From Centroberyx gerrardi (taxonomy: Eukaryota; Chordata; Actinopteri; Beryciformes; Berycidae): a DNA stretch of 64,000 bases. The stretch's first letter is position 1; each line of letters opens with the position of its first letter. A model generated the notes under the pieces. The model had not been told where the DNA came from and ran no database searches. It saw nothing but the letters and a program-made list of their open reading frames with translations. Position numbers and translations under genes: made by a program. The stretch spans positions 13,132,690 to 13,196,689 of the forward strand of contig NC_135999.1 of assembly GCF_048128805.1 (NCBI RefSeq). The letters run 5' to 3'. This document shows positions 25,967 to 38,500 of the stretch, piece after piece.

Positions 25967-26100
25967 CTTGAACGTTTTAGATCACTATTAATATACGTTA
26001 ATCCTTTAATAGCGATATGAAGCGTTACAACTGAATGAAAACAACCGCTCTTGTTGAAGTGTTGAATCTCCAATGTTATCAAACAAAACCTGTGATGTTG
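25967..26100 (-). other. ppm1k: ppm1k noncoding exon 1 (outer boundary approximate)
   Basis: A good minus-strand donor, CAAG/GTAAGA, sits at 25967/25966. CCAAT-type motifs lie upstream on the minus strand (GACCAATC near 26164-26171), with plus-strand CCAAT copies near 26202 and 26235. The transcription start is inferred. Confidence 0.5.
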
Positions 26101-28094
26101 ACCGCGCGAATCAGAATGGCAGTATCATCTACGCCTCCTTGACGCCCAGACTACAGCGCAGATGATTGGTCAAAGAACAGCTTAATGACAGCAGTATACA
26201 CCAATCATTGATAGGCAGTAAAAGACTCTGGAGCCAATCAGACAAGCATGAGCAAAGTATTTTAATGCATTTATGTGAATCTCCTAAAGGTTTGATTAAG
26301 AAACACATAAAATATAAAAAATATATATTTTCTTAACTAAATGCATTATAAGAGCATGAGCAATAGTAATGCAAGTTAATGCTTCCAACTATGGCTAGGT
26401 AAATTTTGCATACTATTATAGCCTGAGCCATAACCTGAATCACCAGGGTTGGCACAGGAAAGTTGCCCAGTCACTTGGTTTGTTGGTTTCTGTCTGGCTC
26501 CCATATAGTTTACAGTTGTAATGCCAGGCTTGCAGGAAAGGCTATCCAGCATATTGTGAAAGAGTTTTTAATCTTTGGAGGACACTGTTGCTTTGTGTTG
26601 GACTGATAAAACAAGACATGTACTGACTTTGGTTTAGTAAAACCAAAAGGTTTAGGAAAAAACATTACAGAAACAGACGATATTTAACGCCCATGATAAA
26701 CCTCAGATTATGCACCTGTCCAACTGTAATAAACTGGTTGCGTTTACTAGAAATAATGAAAAGGTATCTATTGTTAGGATGTAAGAGGACCAAGAGGGGA
26801 AAGTAATGGCTGTTAAACCAAGTAGGTAGGTATATGAATATTAGCTTCATCAAGTCTTATAAAATGTTTGTGATGTTTTGCAGAGAGCTCCCAGGCTGTG
26901 AGCTATAGAGATACCAATCTTGGGTTACTGTCAAAGGATGACAGTGTTTACTGTCAACTTCAGATTAACTTCAATGTGCCAAGGTAAAGCCTGCTAAGAA
27001 CACTGTCATAACGAACAGGTTTAGGCCAATTCAACATCCTTTTTGCACATTCTCTTGGAGATCCCTGGACAATTTACAAAACAGGCAAGTATCTAATTCA
27101 GGTTGCCTGTGGAGACCAACATTTCATTACTTTAACACAAGGTAATTAATCCTCAGACCACAAGGGCTTTACTATTTTACACTTAAGATATTTTCATTAG
27201 CCTGCCAAGAAATATTAAAATTATATTTATGTAATCACCCTCCCCCCACTGGATATTCCCTCTCTACTCACACTATGCACTAAAAAACACCTCTATCTCT
27301 CCCCTTAGCTCTTATCTATTTCTTTTCCTAGCAGTTTGCTCTTACATGATTATTCAGGTATAATATATGGAAACCAAGGCCCTGACCTTTGCACTCCTCA
27401 TTATTGGTTGTTTGTAAATTTGTTGATCTAACAACATAGTATGGTCCATACTCAAAATGTAGGGTGCACTTTCCTTTTTATTCTTTAATTATTCAGGGGA
27501 AAGCAGAATAATTCTTTCTCTGCAGATTAAAGAATGTAACAAAGGAGCATGCAGGTCATGCACCCTACTTTTTGAGTGCGAACCATACTATGTTGTTAGA
27601 TCACCACATTTACAAGTGAGGAGTGCAAAGGACAGGGGCGGGCCTTGGTTTCCATAAATTATACCTAAATGGTCATGTAAACATGATCCTTGCATTTCCT
27701 AGGAAAAGAAATAGAATAAGAGCTAGTCTAATGCAGTCCAAAAGCAGCCAGGCCATAGTCTATGTGGGCCTGCTCTATGTATATGACAATGTTGTCATTT
27801 CCCTCTTGTGTTAACATTCAAGGTTCATCCTTGAATACTATTTGCTAATATAACATTGTTCTTATTTCAATAAAAATACATTTTTAAACAGTAAAGCCTG
27901 GGCTATTTACCACTTTAATATTAAAAAAAATATGATTTTACCTCATGGATGCGGCATTGTACTTACAATACTTACAATAATTATTCGGGAGGTTCTTATT
28001 AGCTCCTCCTCCACCTCATTCAGAGGGGAAAGAATAACAAATAAAAACGCTGTGTACCGGTATGTATAAAACCTCCTTGATGTATACATGTATG
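26101..28094. other. Divergent intergenic region ppm1k / herc3
   Basis: About 2 kb between two head-to-head genes. The main structure is a long imperfect inverted repeat (27304-27726). No ORF with family resemblance; no PIGY, PYURF or HERC5/6 remnant was recognised. Confidence 0.7.
27304..27726. repeat. Long fold-back (inverted repeat) element
   Basis: The left arm (27304-27468) and right arm (27559-27726) are reverse complements with small indels. Shared blocks include GATCTAACAACATAGTATGG, TATGGAAACCAAGGCCC and CTATTTCTTTTCCTAG. The arms are about 165 bases each, the spacer about 90 bases. Probably a fold-back transposon or MITE. Confidence 0.85.
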
Positions 28095-28224
28095 TATTAT
28101 TTTGACAGCAAAGTCACATGTTCAGTGACGAAGGCAGCTGAATCACTTCCTTGTTATTGCTCTGTTAACGTTATATGCGCTTCATCGAAACGCCCCACTT
28201 GAATCTCGGAATGCATTTTCCCAG
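28065..28224 (+). promoter_or_regulatory. herc3: Candidate herc3 promoter and noncoding exon 1
   Basis: TATAAA at 28065-28070 and a good donor, CCCAG/GTAAAC, at 28224/28225. The sequence between could be an untranslated exon starting about 28095. This rests only on motifs and on its position upstream of herc3. Confidence 0.4.
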
Positions 28225-29446
28225 GTAAACGCCGCTTTTATTTTTGGATAAACCAGCTATATTACATTTCCGTTTTTCTTACCGTTTAGACAAATGTTAA
28301 ATAGAGGATTTAATTTCCAGCAAACAGACTGAACGTCTACTGTAGCTTTGCTAAGGTTAGCTAACTACTAAGTGATTGCTTGTGTGGGACGTCGAGCAAA
28401 GTCTGTTGGTTCCCTGCCTAAACTGCCTAAATTTAGCCAGCTAACGTTTGTGGAGATAGTTAACACTTGGTAACTGCCTCCATTTTATTGATCTAATGTC
28501 TGGCTACAGAATGCAGAACAGCTATTTCTTTGTACTTCCTCTTCACCAGCAAGCTAAATGCATGACCTTACAGAAGATAACATGGTAGACGAGGCGCAGC
28601 CCACATCTAGCTTAGCTAGCTAATCAACCTGGCTTTCTGTTCAAGAGAGCTTGTAACGTTATAGTAAGTTATTGTCAACCATAGTACAGTTACTCATGGC
28701 TTATCCAGTGTTTCCGTAACTGGGGTCCGGGGACCCCCCAGGGATCCTTGAAGGGGTGGTCCTGTAAAATAGTTTTCTTCTGTTCACTATAAGTTAACAC
28801 GATGAGAGAATACATACAAGAATGATTATTTTGTCCACACACTCCACTCCCTCCCCACCTATTGTGGAGACATAAACAAACGCAAACATTTAAAGATAGG
28901 GGTCACTGGGACAAAAACTTGAGGGGGTCTGTGGCAGAAATTGTAGTTGTCCTTGACATGAAGCAGTGTGGGAACTCCTCAATTTGTCACCCAGTGAGGC
29001 TGTTGGTTCGTGGGATGATCATACCCCATCTGTTTGGATAGAAGGCATCCCATACCCTTTCCACCTCTCCGTCTCTCTCTCTCTCTTTCTGTCTCCTGCT
29101 TTCTGTCACCTTTTGCTTTTTCCCCTCACTATTCTCCTTTTATTCTCTCTGCATATTACCCATGGCCAACTGTCAGTGGCACGCATGTTGAGAGTGGATT
29201 GGCGTTAAGGCAGGACCGTTTGGAGCTGCTTAAGCAGGGATTACAGTGACAGGGTTTATTTAGACACGCTGCCTGTTCCTTGTCGTCACAATGCTTACAT
29301 CACTCTCACACACAACCACACCCACTTCTAAACCCATCCTTACTTCATTCTTATAACATTACCACGGTTCATAAATAGAGTGCAAGGCTAAGCATGTGTT
29401 CCTTCTCAAGAAACATGACATTTTATCTCTGTTTCCTTGCCTCCAG
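28225..29446 (+). other. herc3 first intron
   Basis: Contains a degraded hAT-type repeat fragment starting near 28706 (CAGTGTTTCC..., GGGGTCCGGGGACCCCC) and pyrimidine-rich tracts near 29070-29150. Confidence 0.5.
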
Positions 29447-29576
29447 GTTTGGAATTCACACCAAGGGGAGAAAGCAGGGCTGCTGTCAAGCCTGAACATT
29501 TCTGTCTTCCTCCCTCCCTTCCTATCCATCTCTCTCTCTCTGTTCAAACTGGTGCTCATCCCTCTCCCTTGCCGCC
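29447..29576 (+). other. herc3: herc3 5' UTR in the first coding exon
   Basis: The acceptor CCTTGCCTCCAG ends at 29446. The leader runs to a near-ideal Kozak context, GCCGCCATG, at 29571-29579. Confidence 0.55.
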
Positions 29577-32500
29577 ATGCTGTGTTGGGGAAATGCAGTG
29601 GATGGACAGTTAGGCATCGGCGAGGAGAGGAACCCCGTGTTTGAGCCAAGGAACTGTCAGGTGTTCAATGGTAGGGGACTGAAAGAAGTAGCCTGTGGAG
29701 GGCAACACTCTCTGTTCCTGCTGCATGATGGTAGTGTGTATACATGTGGCTCCAACAGCTGTGGACAGTTGGGCCACGACAAACCAGGGACATCACCAGG
29801 TAAGCTGTCAGTCTAAATGTCAGTTATATACATTACATTAGACATGTGCAGGTCTAGGCCAACATTCAAATCGAGAACTTGATTTAAGTTCACTTGATTC
29901 ACTTACATCTGGGCAAATCTGCATAGTTCAGTATCACAAATAATCGGTTATTGCAACTCTTGCTTTTGTGTCATTGGAAACTTCCCAAAAAGAACCCTGC
30001 TGAATGTACAATGGTCAAACACAAACGTGAAGAGAATGACATGACATGTTTTTTTTTTTTTACAAAGGCTATCCATGGTGGTGGTGCTTAAATTGATGGC
30101 CTAATATCAGTGGAGAATTTAATCTCTTTAGCAGACAGTGGTTTTATGAATGATGGATTAGGTCTCCATGACTAAACTGAAGGACAATTCAGTAGAACCG
30201 TGTATATTCAAACTTCTGAATCGACAGGTAAACCAAAGGGACATATTGAGCAAAAAATGTGGTGATATTAATGTAAACTTTATTGCATCATTTTTGTATT
30301 TTATTGTATTATGCTATATGCAACTAAAAGCATTTTAACTGCAAATTTGACTATAAAGAGAGTGAGTGTGTGCAGACATTTCGTATTTTGAAACTTATTT
30401 GGTGACACTGCTAAATAGGAAGGAGAGACTTCATGCGCACTGCCTTGCAATACACTACACTTTTATTGTTGAGCTTTTGGCCTCCAGCCATCATCAGGTC
30501 ATCACCATGGTTATCACCATTTTGCTCTGATGATGGAGCAAGGCCGAAAGCTCAACAATAAAAGTGCGGTGTATTGCAAGGCAGTGTGCATGGAGCCTCT
30601 CCTTCCTATTTAGTAGTCTTGCTCTTCTCCCTTTGCACCTGCTAAGAAGACTCTAAAGGTGTACAGATATCCTGACTACCAGAAACTAATTTGGTGGAAA
30701 ATTTCTATACATTTTAATGTTGCAAACGTTACAATAACACATAACATAACATAACATAACATAACATAACAACATAACTGCCTCCATTTCCAAGTGGTTT
30801 TGATTAAAAAAGAGGTTCTACAGTACCTGGAAGGACGTATGAGAATCTGATATGCATATCTTACATTCAGCTGGATAGATTGTACACTAATTAATTGGGA
30901 ATCAATAGATTGCTAGGACTAAGAGAGTGGGGACACTCTCATAGCTGCCAGTGAGATTCCAGACACTGGTGTGTCTATGTTGGTATCGTGTGGGTGGAGG
31001 TTTGTATTTGTGTGTTACTGTGTATAGGCATGTGGGAGAATCTGAAACAACAATGAATAAAAGCCAGTATCATTAGGCTCTAAGCAAATAAATAGCCTGA
31101 ACCTAAAGCTTAAACCTTTCTAGATTTGTTCACACTCATGAAGTGTAGTGTAAACTTATTTTTCTAAATTATGCCAAAAAGTTTAAGTGATTTAACCTTC
31201 TGTATGAAACCTAATACTGCATAGCTGGAAACCACACAGGAAACTAGTACAGCAGCTAAACTGCACAGTGGTTGCACACTGGTTGGTTGTCTCTCCTCTT
31301 CAGAGGTGGTGCCTACTTTGCTTTACTTTGTTTCGTGCTTCATGTGGAAAACAACACCATCTGTGTCGCAGTGCCTCCATCCAGGATTGGCTTAACAAAG
31401 AGTAACCACTACTGTCCGATTCCGGTGGCGTTATTTTTTCTTGTTGGGGGATGTGGAGAGCTAAATTTTCCTACAGCACCAATAAAGTTTTCAAGTGTTC
31501 AGCTTGAGAAGCATGAACTCCACAGTACACGGACGGCACATCTGCGGCTCCCGTGCGGCTTGCTGCATTTGAAGCATGAACCAGCCCAAAGAGTTTTGCA
31601 TGGAAGCGAGCCCACCTCTAAAGCACAGTTCAAAGCATAGATTTCTGATTGATTTTCATGTATATGTAGTATAAGACAGCATGACACAATGTCTTTTTGT
31701 AGACATAATTGCACTTTTCCAGCATCTGAATCTCAGGTTTTATTGTGTTGCCACAGTGCATGTTTTTTTTGTTTATGTTATTATGTAATTTTAAAGAAAA
31801 AGTATCTATCTTCTCAGGAAGTCATGGGACTTTCCAACATTTTTGACCAGATAGAATGCCAATGCTAAATTCCATTCATGTGTTCGGTCTATGAGGGCTT
31901 TCTTTATGAATGCCCTCTGTTTCAGCACATCCTGTAACTTAATCGGATACCTATCAGAGTTTACAGCTGGCTAACTTAAACACCACAGTGATCATTAACA
32001 AATTAGAGGTAGGCCTAGATGTGTTTGGACAGGCAAAACGTCTTTCTGTAAAGATAGTGTTAGACTTAGTATCTGGACCATGCTATTGCCTGCTAAAACA
32101 GAAGATAACCCTAAAATGGAATTAGCTAGTAAACTGGAAATATTGCACATTGTGAAAGTTTCATATAGCTGAAGCCTGAAGTCAAGACTGTAAATAACTC
32201 AAATTTTTAATTACATTGTCAGTGTTCATGGAGCTGCTTCTGCTCTCTCTGATGAGCCGTTCCTCCTCCCCACAGAGTTAGTAGGCGCTCTGGATACGCA
32301 GAAGATAGCGGTGGTGTCATGCGGCCGGGACCATTCCGTGGCGGTGAATGAGCAGGGCCAGGTGTTTGCCTGGGGAGCTGGTGAAGGGGGGCAGCTGGGC
32401 CTGGGGACTGCAGAGGAGGCCGTTCGAATCCCCAGGTGACCCTGTAGTGCACCGTAGAGGAACTGCAGCTTTTAGTCTGATAGGAGAGAAACTGGACTAC

Positions 32501-35500
32501 AGAAAAATGACATTTAAGAGGTGCAGATAACGACAGAGGCATACAGGACCATACACAAGCAGCCAAAACAAAAAGAGGGCTACATTTGCAGGAGTCTCGA
32601 GCATCCAAAATAACAATGCTATGAATGCTGCCATTGTCTTCAAAAACAGCCATTGTAGCAACACAGAAAGAAGGCATTTTGACATCAGGGAATACCATTA
32701 TGCACCACAAAGTACTAGTGTGAGTCATACGGCGTCATAGAATCATGACATCACAGAAACATCAGGGCACTAAAGACTGAAATTACAATTTAAAGAATAA
32801 TCATAATGACCTTTCAAATGTAGTCATTTGCCCATAGGATAGTGATCTTGATTCTTGGTTATCGCTGACTTCTCCAAGGGGAGCTTCTGTCCTCACTTCT
32901 TTACTCCATTTGAGAATTGACAGTGTTAACTCAGGATGCTAAAATCTAATTGCTGGTGGAGAACTCCATATTCTGCTTATTATATACCTTTCAGTCGGAT
33001 AAAGAAAGGTAGAAGAGACCAGGAAAGGGCATTGCTCCGGACAAAACAACAGAGTTGAGATAAAGGCCCTCCCTAAGCACATTAGCTTTTCTTAAAACGT
33101 ATCTCACTTACACTAAAAGTTGACCAGACACGGTTTATCATCAGGGTATATTACAGACCTTTTCACAACTGGCAAAAAGAGTCAAAGAGTTTTATTCTTC
33201 TACTTAATACTACCTCAGAAAATACGAAGATAAGTGTGACTGCTAAGTACAGTATTTTTGTGGTTTACAGAAAACCATTGGTGATTCATGACAAAGCATC
33301 ATTGTGTCATCACAAAACATTGTGAGCCTTAATTTAAGACACAAAGTACCATTGTGACATGACAGAAAATAATTATCACACCACAAACTACCATTGGGAC
33401 TTTCAACATGATTAGTATGCTCCAGTATATACCACCACTTCTACACTACTATTACACTGATTAAAATCAACATCATGATTGTGACATATTTCCTGTTTCC
33501 AAGTTTTTGATGTCTTACTAAGTCCAATAAGAAACCTGTAGCCATAATGTGAGTTTGCCCTCATGAACAAATGTATTTCTTGTTTTGCCTAGGTTGATCA
33601 AAAAGCTGTGTGAGCACCGCATCTCTCAAGTAATGTGTGGCAACCAGCACTGCATCGCACTTTCTAGAGGTGTGAAAGGCACAAACTCACCATAACACAC
33701 CGTCAGTTTAGCTACTGTATTGGACTAGACTGCTCCAGTGAGCTGAGTGTTGTAGGCCTACATTTCTACCACCTCAGGTTAAACCAGTAGTGTCACAGTA
33801 GCTTTTTGCAGACTCAGATAGTACCATACTACCACATCAAAGTTAGCTAAGCCTGTACTATTTAGCAGTTGAAGGGATAGATGTCATGGCTAACGCTGTT
33901 GCTCGTTCCTCCTTTCCCTCTCAGATGGCCAGCTGTTCACATGGGGCCAGAACTCCAGCGGTCAGCTGGGTCTGGGGAAGGGAGAGCCCAGCACGCTGTC
34001 CCCGCAGCCCCTCAAGTCTCTGTCAGGAATACCCTTGGCGCAGATCACTGCTGGGGGAGACCACAGCTTTGCGCTCTCCTTGTCCGGAGCTGTATTTGGT
34101 TGGGGCAAGAACAGTGCTGGGCAGCTGGGGCTCAATGATGAACAAGGTACAGTAGAATGATAACACAGAAGTGGTGGGTTGGGGTTGGTTTGGGTGGGAC
34201 CAGCGCTCCTTGGGCAACAGGGTGGTGTAGTGAACAGGGAGACCTTCCTTTAATCAAAAGGCCTAGGTTCAAGCCCCCCGTGACAGCATGCACCTGCCTT
34301 GCCAAAATGTCCTGGAGCAGGAGAAGGGCACTCTTCTGTAGCTGACCCTGCACTCTGACCTCCCTGTGTAGAGGGGGAAAACGAAAAGGGAATTTCTCCT
34401 TCAATGATCAATATTTTGTAGTAGTATTAAACAAAAACATAATAACTCAGTTGTGGAAATGCCTTTCAGAAGTACTGTAAGTTGCTAAATCAGCAGTGTA
34501 TGTGTGTGTGTATTTAGCATATCAGGTCCAGGATCTAGTAGTGTTCACAAATCATGTTGTGACTCAAGCCTGCAGCAAACCTTAAGAATTTTGAATGCTG
34601 ACCTTTTAAGTTTTATGTGGGGAACAAGTCTAAGGATGTTAAAGAAGTGAATTCAAGTTTTTTTTTTAAATCTATCAAATACTAATAATATTAGACTCCC
34701 TCATATTGAACAAAATACACCCTTTTAAGTGAAATATAGACTTTGAATACTGCAGGTTGTTATTGCTCAAGACTAGTCCTTGCAGTCATGCAGCATGGGA
34801 ATTATATTACCAATAAGCTGATCTTGCCTCTGCAGTTTATACTTGAAACTGGTTTTGGGCAATGGCATGACTGTAAACAAAAGAAATCCTCAGTAAATAT
34901 AGGTGATTGTCATCTAGCTAGAAAGAAGCTGGACTGTGCCATCTGAAAGTAAATCATGTATCTAAACAATGTAATCCATTATTATTTAATACAATGGTTG
35001 TTACAAATTATAGCCAATATCCCTGCACATAGGTATGTCATCCAGCTTTCCCCCAAATCTCGCACTCAACTGTAGGAGTACACGCACGTAAACCAATAGC
35101 AGTGTAGAACCATATAACCTTGCTTGTTTGTGTTCCCTTCCTCAGATCGCGCTGTCCCTTGCCACATCAAGTTTTTGAGATCCCAAAAAGTTGTTTACAT
35201 CAGCTGTGGAGATCAACATACAGCTGCCCTCACAAAAGTATGAATATAACTTAATTGTTGCATGTGAATACCTGACAAATTAAGCTCCAGCCAGATTTCC
35301 AAGATGTGCTGTGTGTGCTTGGGTGGAGTCCTTGAGCATGAAGGATATTTCTTAGTTTGACTAACTGCGAAGCTATGCAAAGAATTTCTGTCTCAAACAC
35401 CAGTAAAAAAAACAACCCATACTGTATTGTCTGTCTGGCAGGATGGCGGCTTGTTTACATTTGGTGATGGCTCACGGGGTCAGCTGGGTCACGACTCCAC

Positions 35501-38500
35501 CAACAATGAACCTTTACCCAGACGAGTGCTGGAGCTCATGGGCAGCGAGGTGTCTCAGATCGCCTGTGGCAGGTACTGGTCGTCACAAACTCACTAAAGC
35601 TGAGTGTGTTCCTCTGCGTCCTAAATCTTGCTCTATCTCTCTCTCTTTCTCTCTCTGCCTTTTATCTCTCAGGCATCACACATTGGCGTTTGTGCCTTCC
35701 TCTGGTATGGTGTATGCCTTTGGTTGTAACAGCCATGGCCAGCTCGGCACAGGAATGCGGGGGAATGCCAGAAACCCATTTCCTGTCAAGAGCACACTTC
35801 TCACAGGAAATTCCCACAGAACAGGTGACCAGATGACTCATTGCTGACTCTTGTATCTTTCATGTGTTTCATATGTCACTGTGGGTTGAATGGCAAGTGT
35901 TAAATAGGTAAAAGGTTTTAATGATTTTATTTTATTTATTTATTTTATATACAGACATTTACTTCCAAAAATAGGTGTCAATTAGATATGGATAGCATCT
36001 ACTGTTAAAATCAAATGCTGTAAAATGCTTCTCTCTTGAGCATCTTGTCAATTTCATTGAATTGTCTTTGCCAAATCTCAATTTATGTAGTATGAAATTG
36101 CACAGAGAAGGAGAATAAGTGCAGGGAGTAGTACAAGGAGTGGGGCTGTAACTTCCCATTAGTGTATGGAGTGAGCTCGGGCCAGTGTTTCATGTACGCA
36201 AAGAGCATGTTATCCATGCATGTTGACTGTCGGTAATGGGAATCCACATCTAATAATATCAAACAATCCATCGTAGTTCCCTGTTGTGAAATAAGTCAAA
36301 TTTAATGTAAAATGAATGTGTTAGTTGATAATAAATGTATCAGTTATATGAGCGAATTATAGGTCAGCACCCAGTCAGGGATCATAAACCAATTTACACT
36401 TTGGTTTATGGTCCCTGACTTGGTACTGTCTCATGCCATCTAGTGGGATGTACGAGAACCTCAGCTTTAGGTGGGAAAAATAACATGAACAAACTCGTGC
36501 CACGTCCATCAAATTAGAATTTCACCAAGAGAAGATTTTGAGATTTTGTTTATCACTTGATGTATCTACAATATCTGCAATTCTCCCTACCGTAGCCATC
36601 ATTCTTACCGATGTACCAACAGTGAACTGTTATCAAATGCTGGCCAGCTAACCTTTACTCTTGGTTCTTCCTTTCCTTGTTAGAACCACAACATTATACT
36701 GTGACCACAATCAACTGTGGGGGAGAGCATAGTTTCATATTGTACTCTGGTGAGCAGGTATGTGATCTGACAAATGTTGCTTTTCGGAGTTTTTTTAGGA
36801 GTCTGCCTTCCTAAATCTTGTTGCCTTATTTATTGTCATTTGCATGGCTTGATCCCAAATCTATTGTCTCCATACATTTTACTACAGCTGGATCCTGTAG
36901 ACTCTTATTTGCCAGTGCTGCTGCTTTCAGTTGAATCAGTTTCCGTGTTTTACCACAGGGCGGCAGCGGTGCCTTAGCTTTTGCTTGGTTTTGTGTTGGT
37001 ATACATGTAGCAAATGTCTGGTACGGATATCCTGCAGATTGCCTGGAATGTGCGCTGATAAAGACATCACACACATTCTGTCTCTACAGTGTAATATTTA
37101 GACCTCAGGCTTGGCCGATTTATTTTATCTACATGGAGGAAACGGGACATAACCCAAACAGAGGCCTGAATGGCCTTGTACAGTACTGTGCCACACAGTG
37201 GAAGCACCATTGCAAACATTCTTCTAAATGTTATCTCGACTCCGTCTGCCTTCGTCTCTGCAGAGTTCCATCCCTCCAGAAGACTTCAGAGTGATTAACA
37301 TCAGTAAAGGCATCTCCCAGATCAATTATGAAAGTTTAAATTCATGGAGGATGAAACTGATAGACAACACAGATTCTAGTGTCACAAAGTAAGTCAACAA
37401 TGAAGAACTATTATTGGAAGTAGATCAAATCCTGTTTTTGAAATCTTCATGCACTTGTTGCAGAATTTTAGGATTAATAGTGGTGTTTGAATTTTGTCTT
37501 TATAATATGACAGATTTATTTTTTTTAAATCCATTCATCTTTTCATGATCTCTGCACCTGTTGCTCTGCTAACACTTTTTATGGTTGGACTCTGTTTTCA
37601 GTGACATCATACTTCTACTCTCCTCCACGGCTTGTTGGAATGCCAGCTTCTTGGACCAAAGGTACACAAACCCTTTAAGCTCCATCTATACCTACAGTAT
37701 ATATGGCACAAGAAGTATAGCCAGGCTTTGCTCACATCACAGCATTTTAAATGGAAGTGTACAGAGGTTTCCAATAGTAAGATAAGATAACATAAAGATA
37801 AGATGAAACTTAAATGATCCCTGTGGGGAATTTGGGGTGTTACAGCATCAAATAGTAATAGGATACAGCAAAGAAAAATAGAATCCACATAAGAATTGAG
37901 CAAATGGGGAGGTATTAAACATAATGCAACCAAGAGTTGCAACACTAGAACATATTAAGTAGAAATAAATGAATGAAAAGTTTGAAAATATATGAATTAC
38001 AGTAACTATGCAGGGTGTGCAAAATAAAATATACAGACAATAAAAAATTGAGTCTCATATGAAAAATATCTGACAATTTTTAAATATACTGTATGCTGTG
38101 TGAAACTTAAAATGTGTGATATATAACCATTGGGAAAATATGAGAATATAGAGAATAAACATATTCCATGTTAGCTAATGTAGATGATAAGGGGCTCAAG
38201 ACATCCCAGTTTTTAGGCTGCTCTAGCTTAGTGGTTTTCAGTCATGTGTCATTGAGGTCCAAAAGTGTGCAGGTTTTCATTCCAACCAATCACAACGCCA
38301 GCTGATTTTAGCACATCTTCAACCAGAGAGTGGGGGAACTCATCACTGAAATCGTCTGATGTAGTGTTTGGCTGGAATGACAGCTTGCATACTCTTGGGC
38401 CTTGATGGCACATGATGTGAAAACCACAGATTTAGACCTTGGTGAAGAAGATACATACAAAGTTGTTTTTTTTTTTTCTTTGAAGCTAAGGAGAAGTTAA

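Larger units (their letters stand above)
29577..36757 (+). other. herc3: herc3 RCC1-like propeller exons
   Basis: Eight exons encode residues 1 to about 377. Repeats of the GQLG...VxCG..H type recur about every 50 residues: [48 protein letters not shown] and SHGQLGTG. That is seven GQLG blocks, the number expected for a seven-bladed propeller. Confidence 0.9.

Noticed and set aside
31272-31640. 122-codon frame in a herc3 intron
   Set aside because: No motif, no splice context that fits herc3 and no similarity I know of.
35443-35847. 134-codon frame spanning two herc3 exons
   Set aside because: Runs in a different frame through a 100-base intron; the true RCC1 frame is interrupted and spliced there.
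38229-38430. Second hAT-like MITE in a herc3 intron
   Set aside because: Ends TAGTGGTTTTCA / TGAAAACCACA are suggestive, but no target duplication could be matched, so it is only mentioned as a relic.
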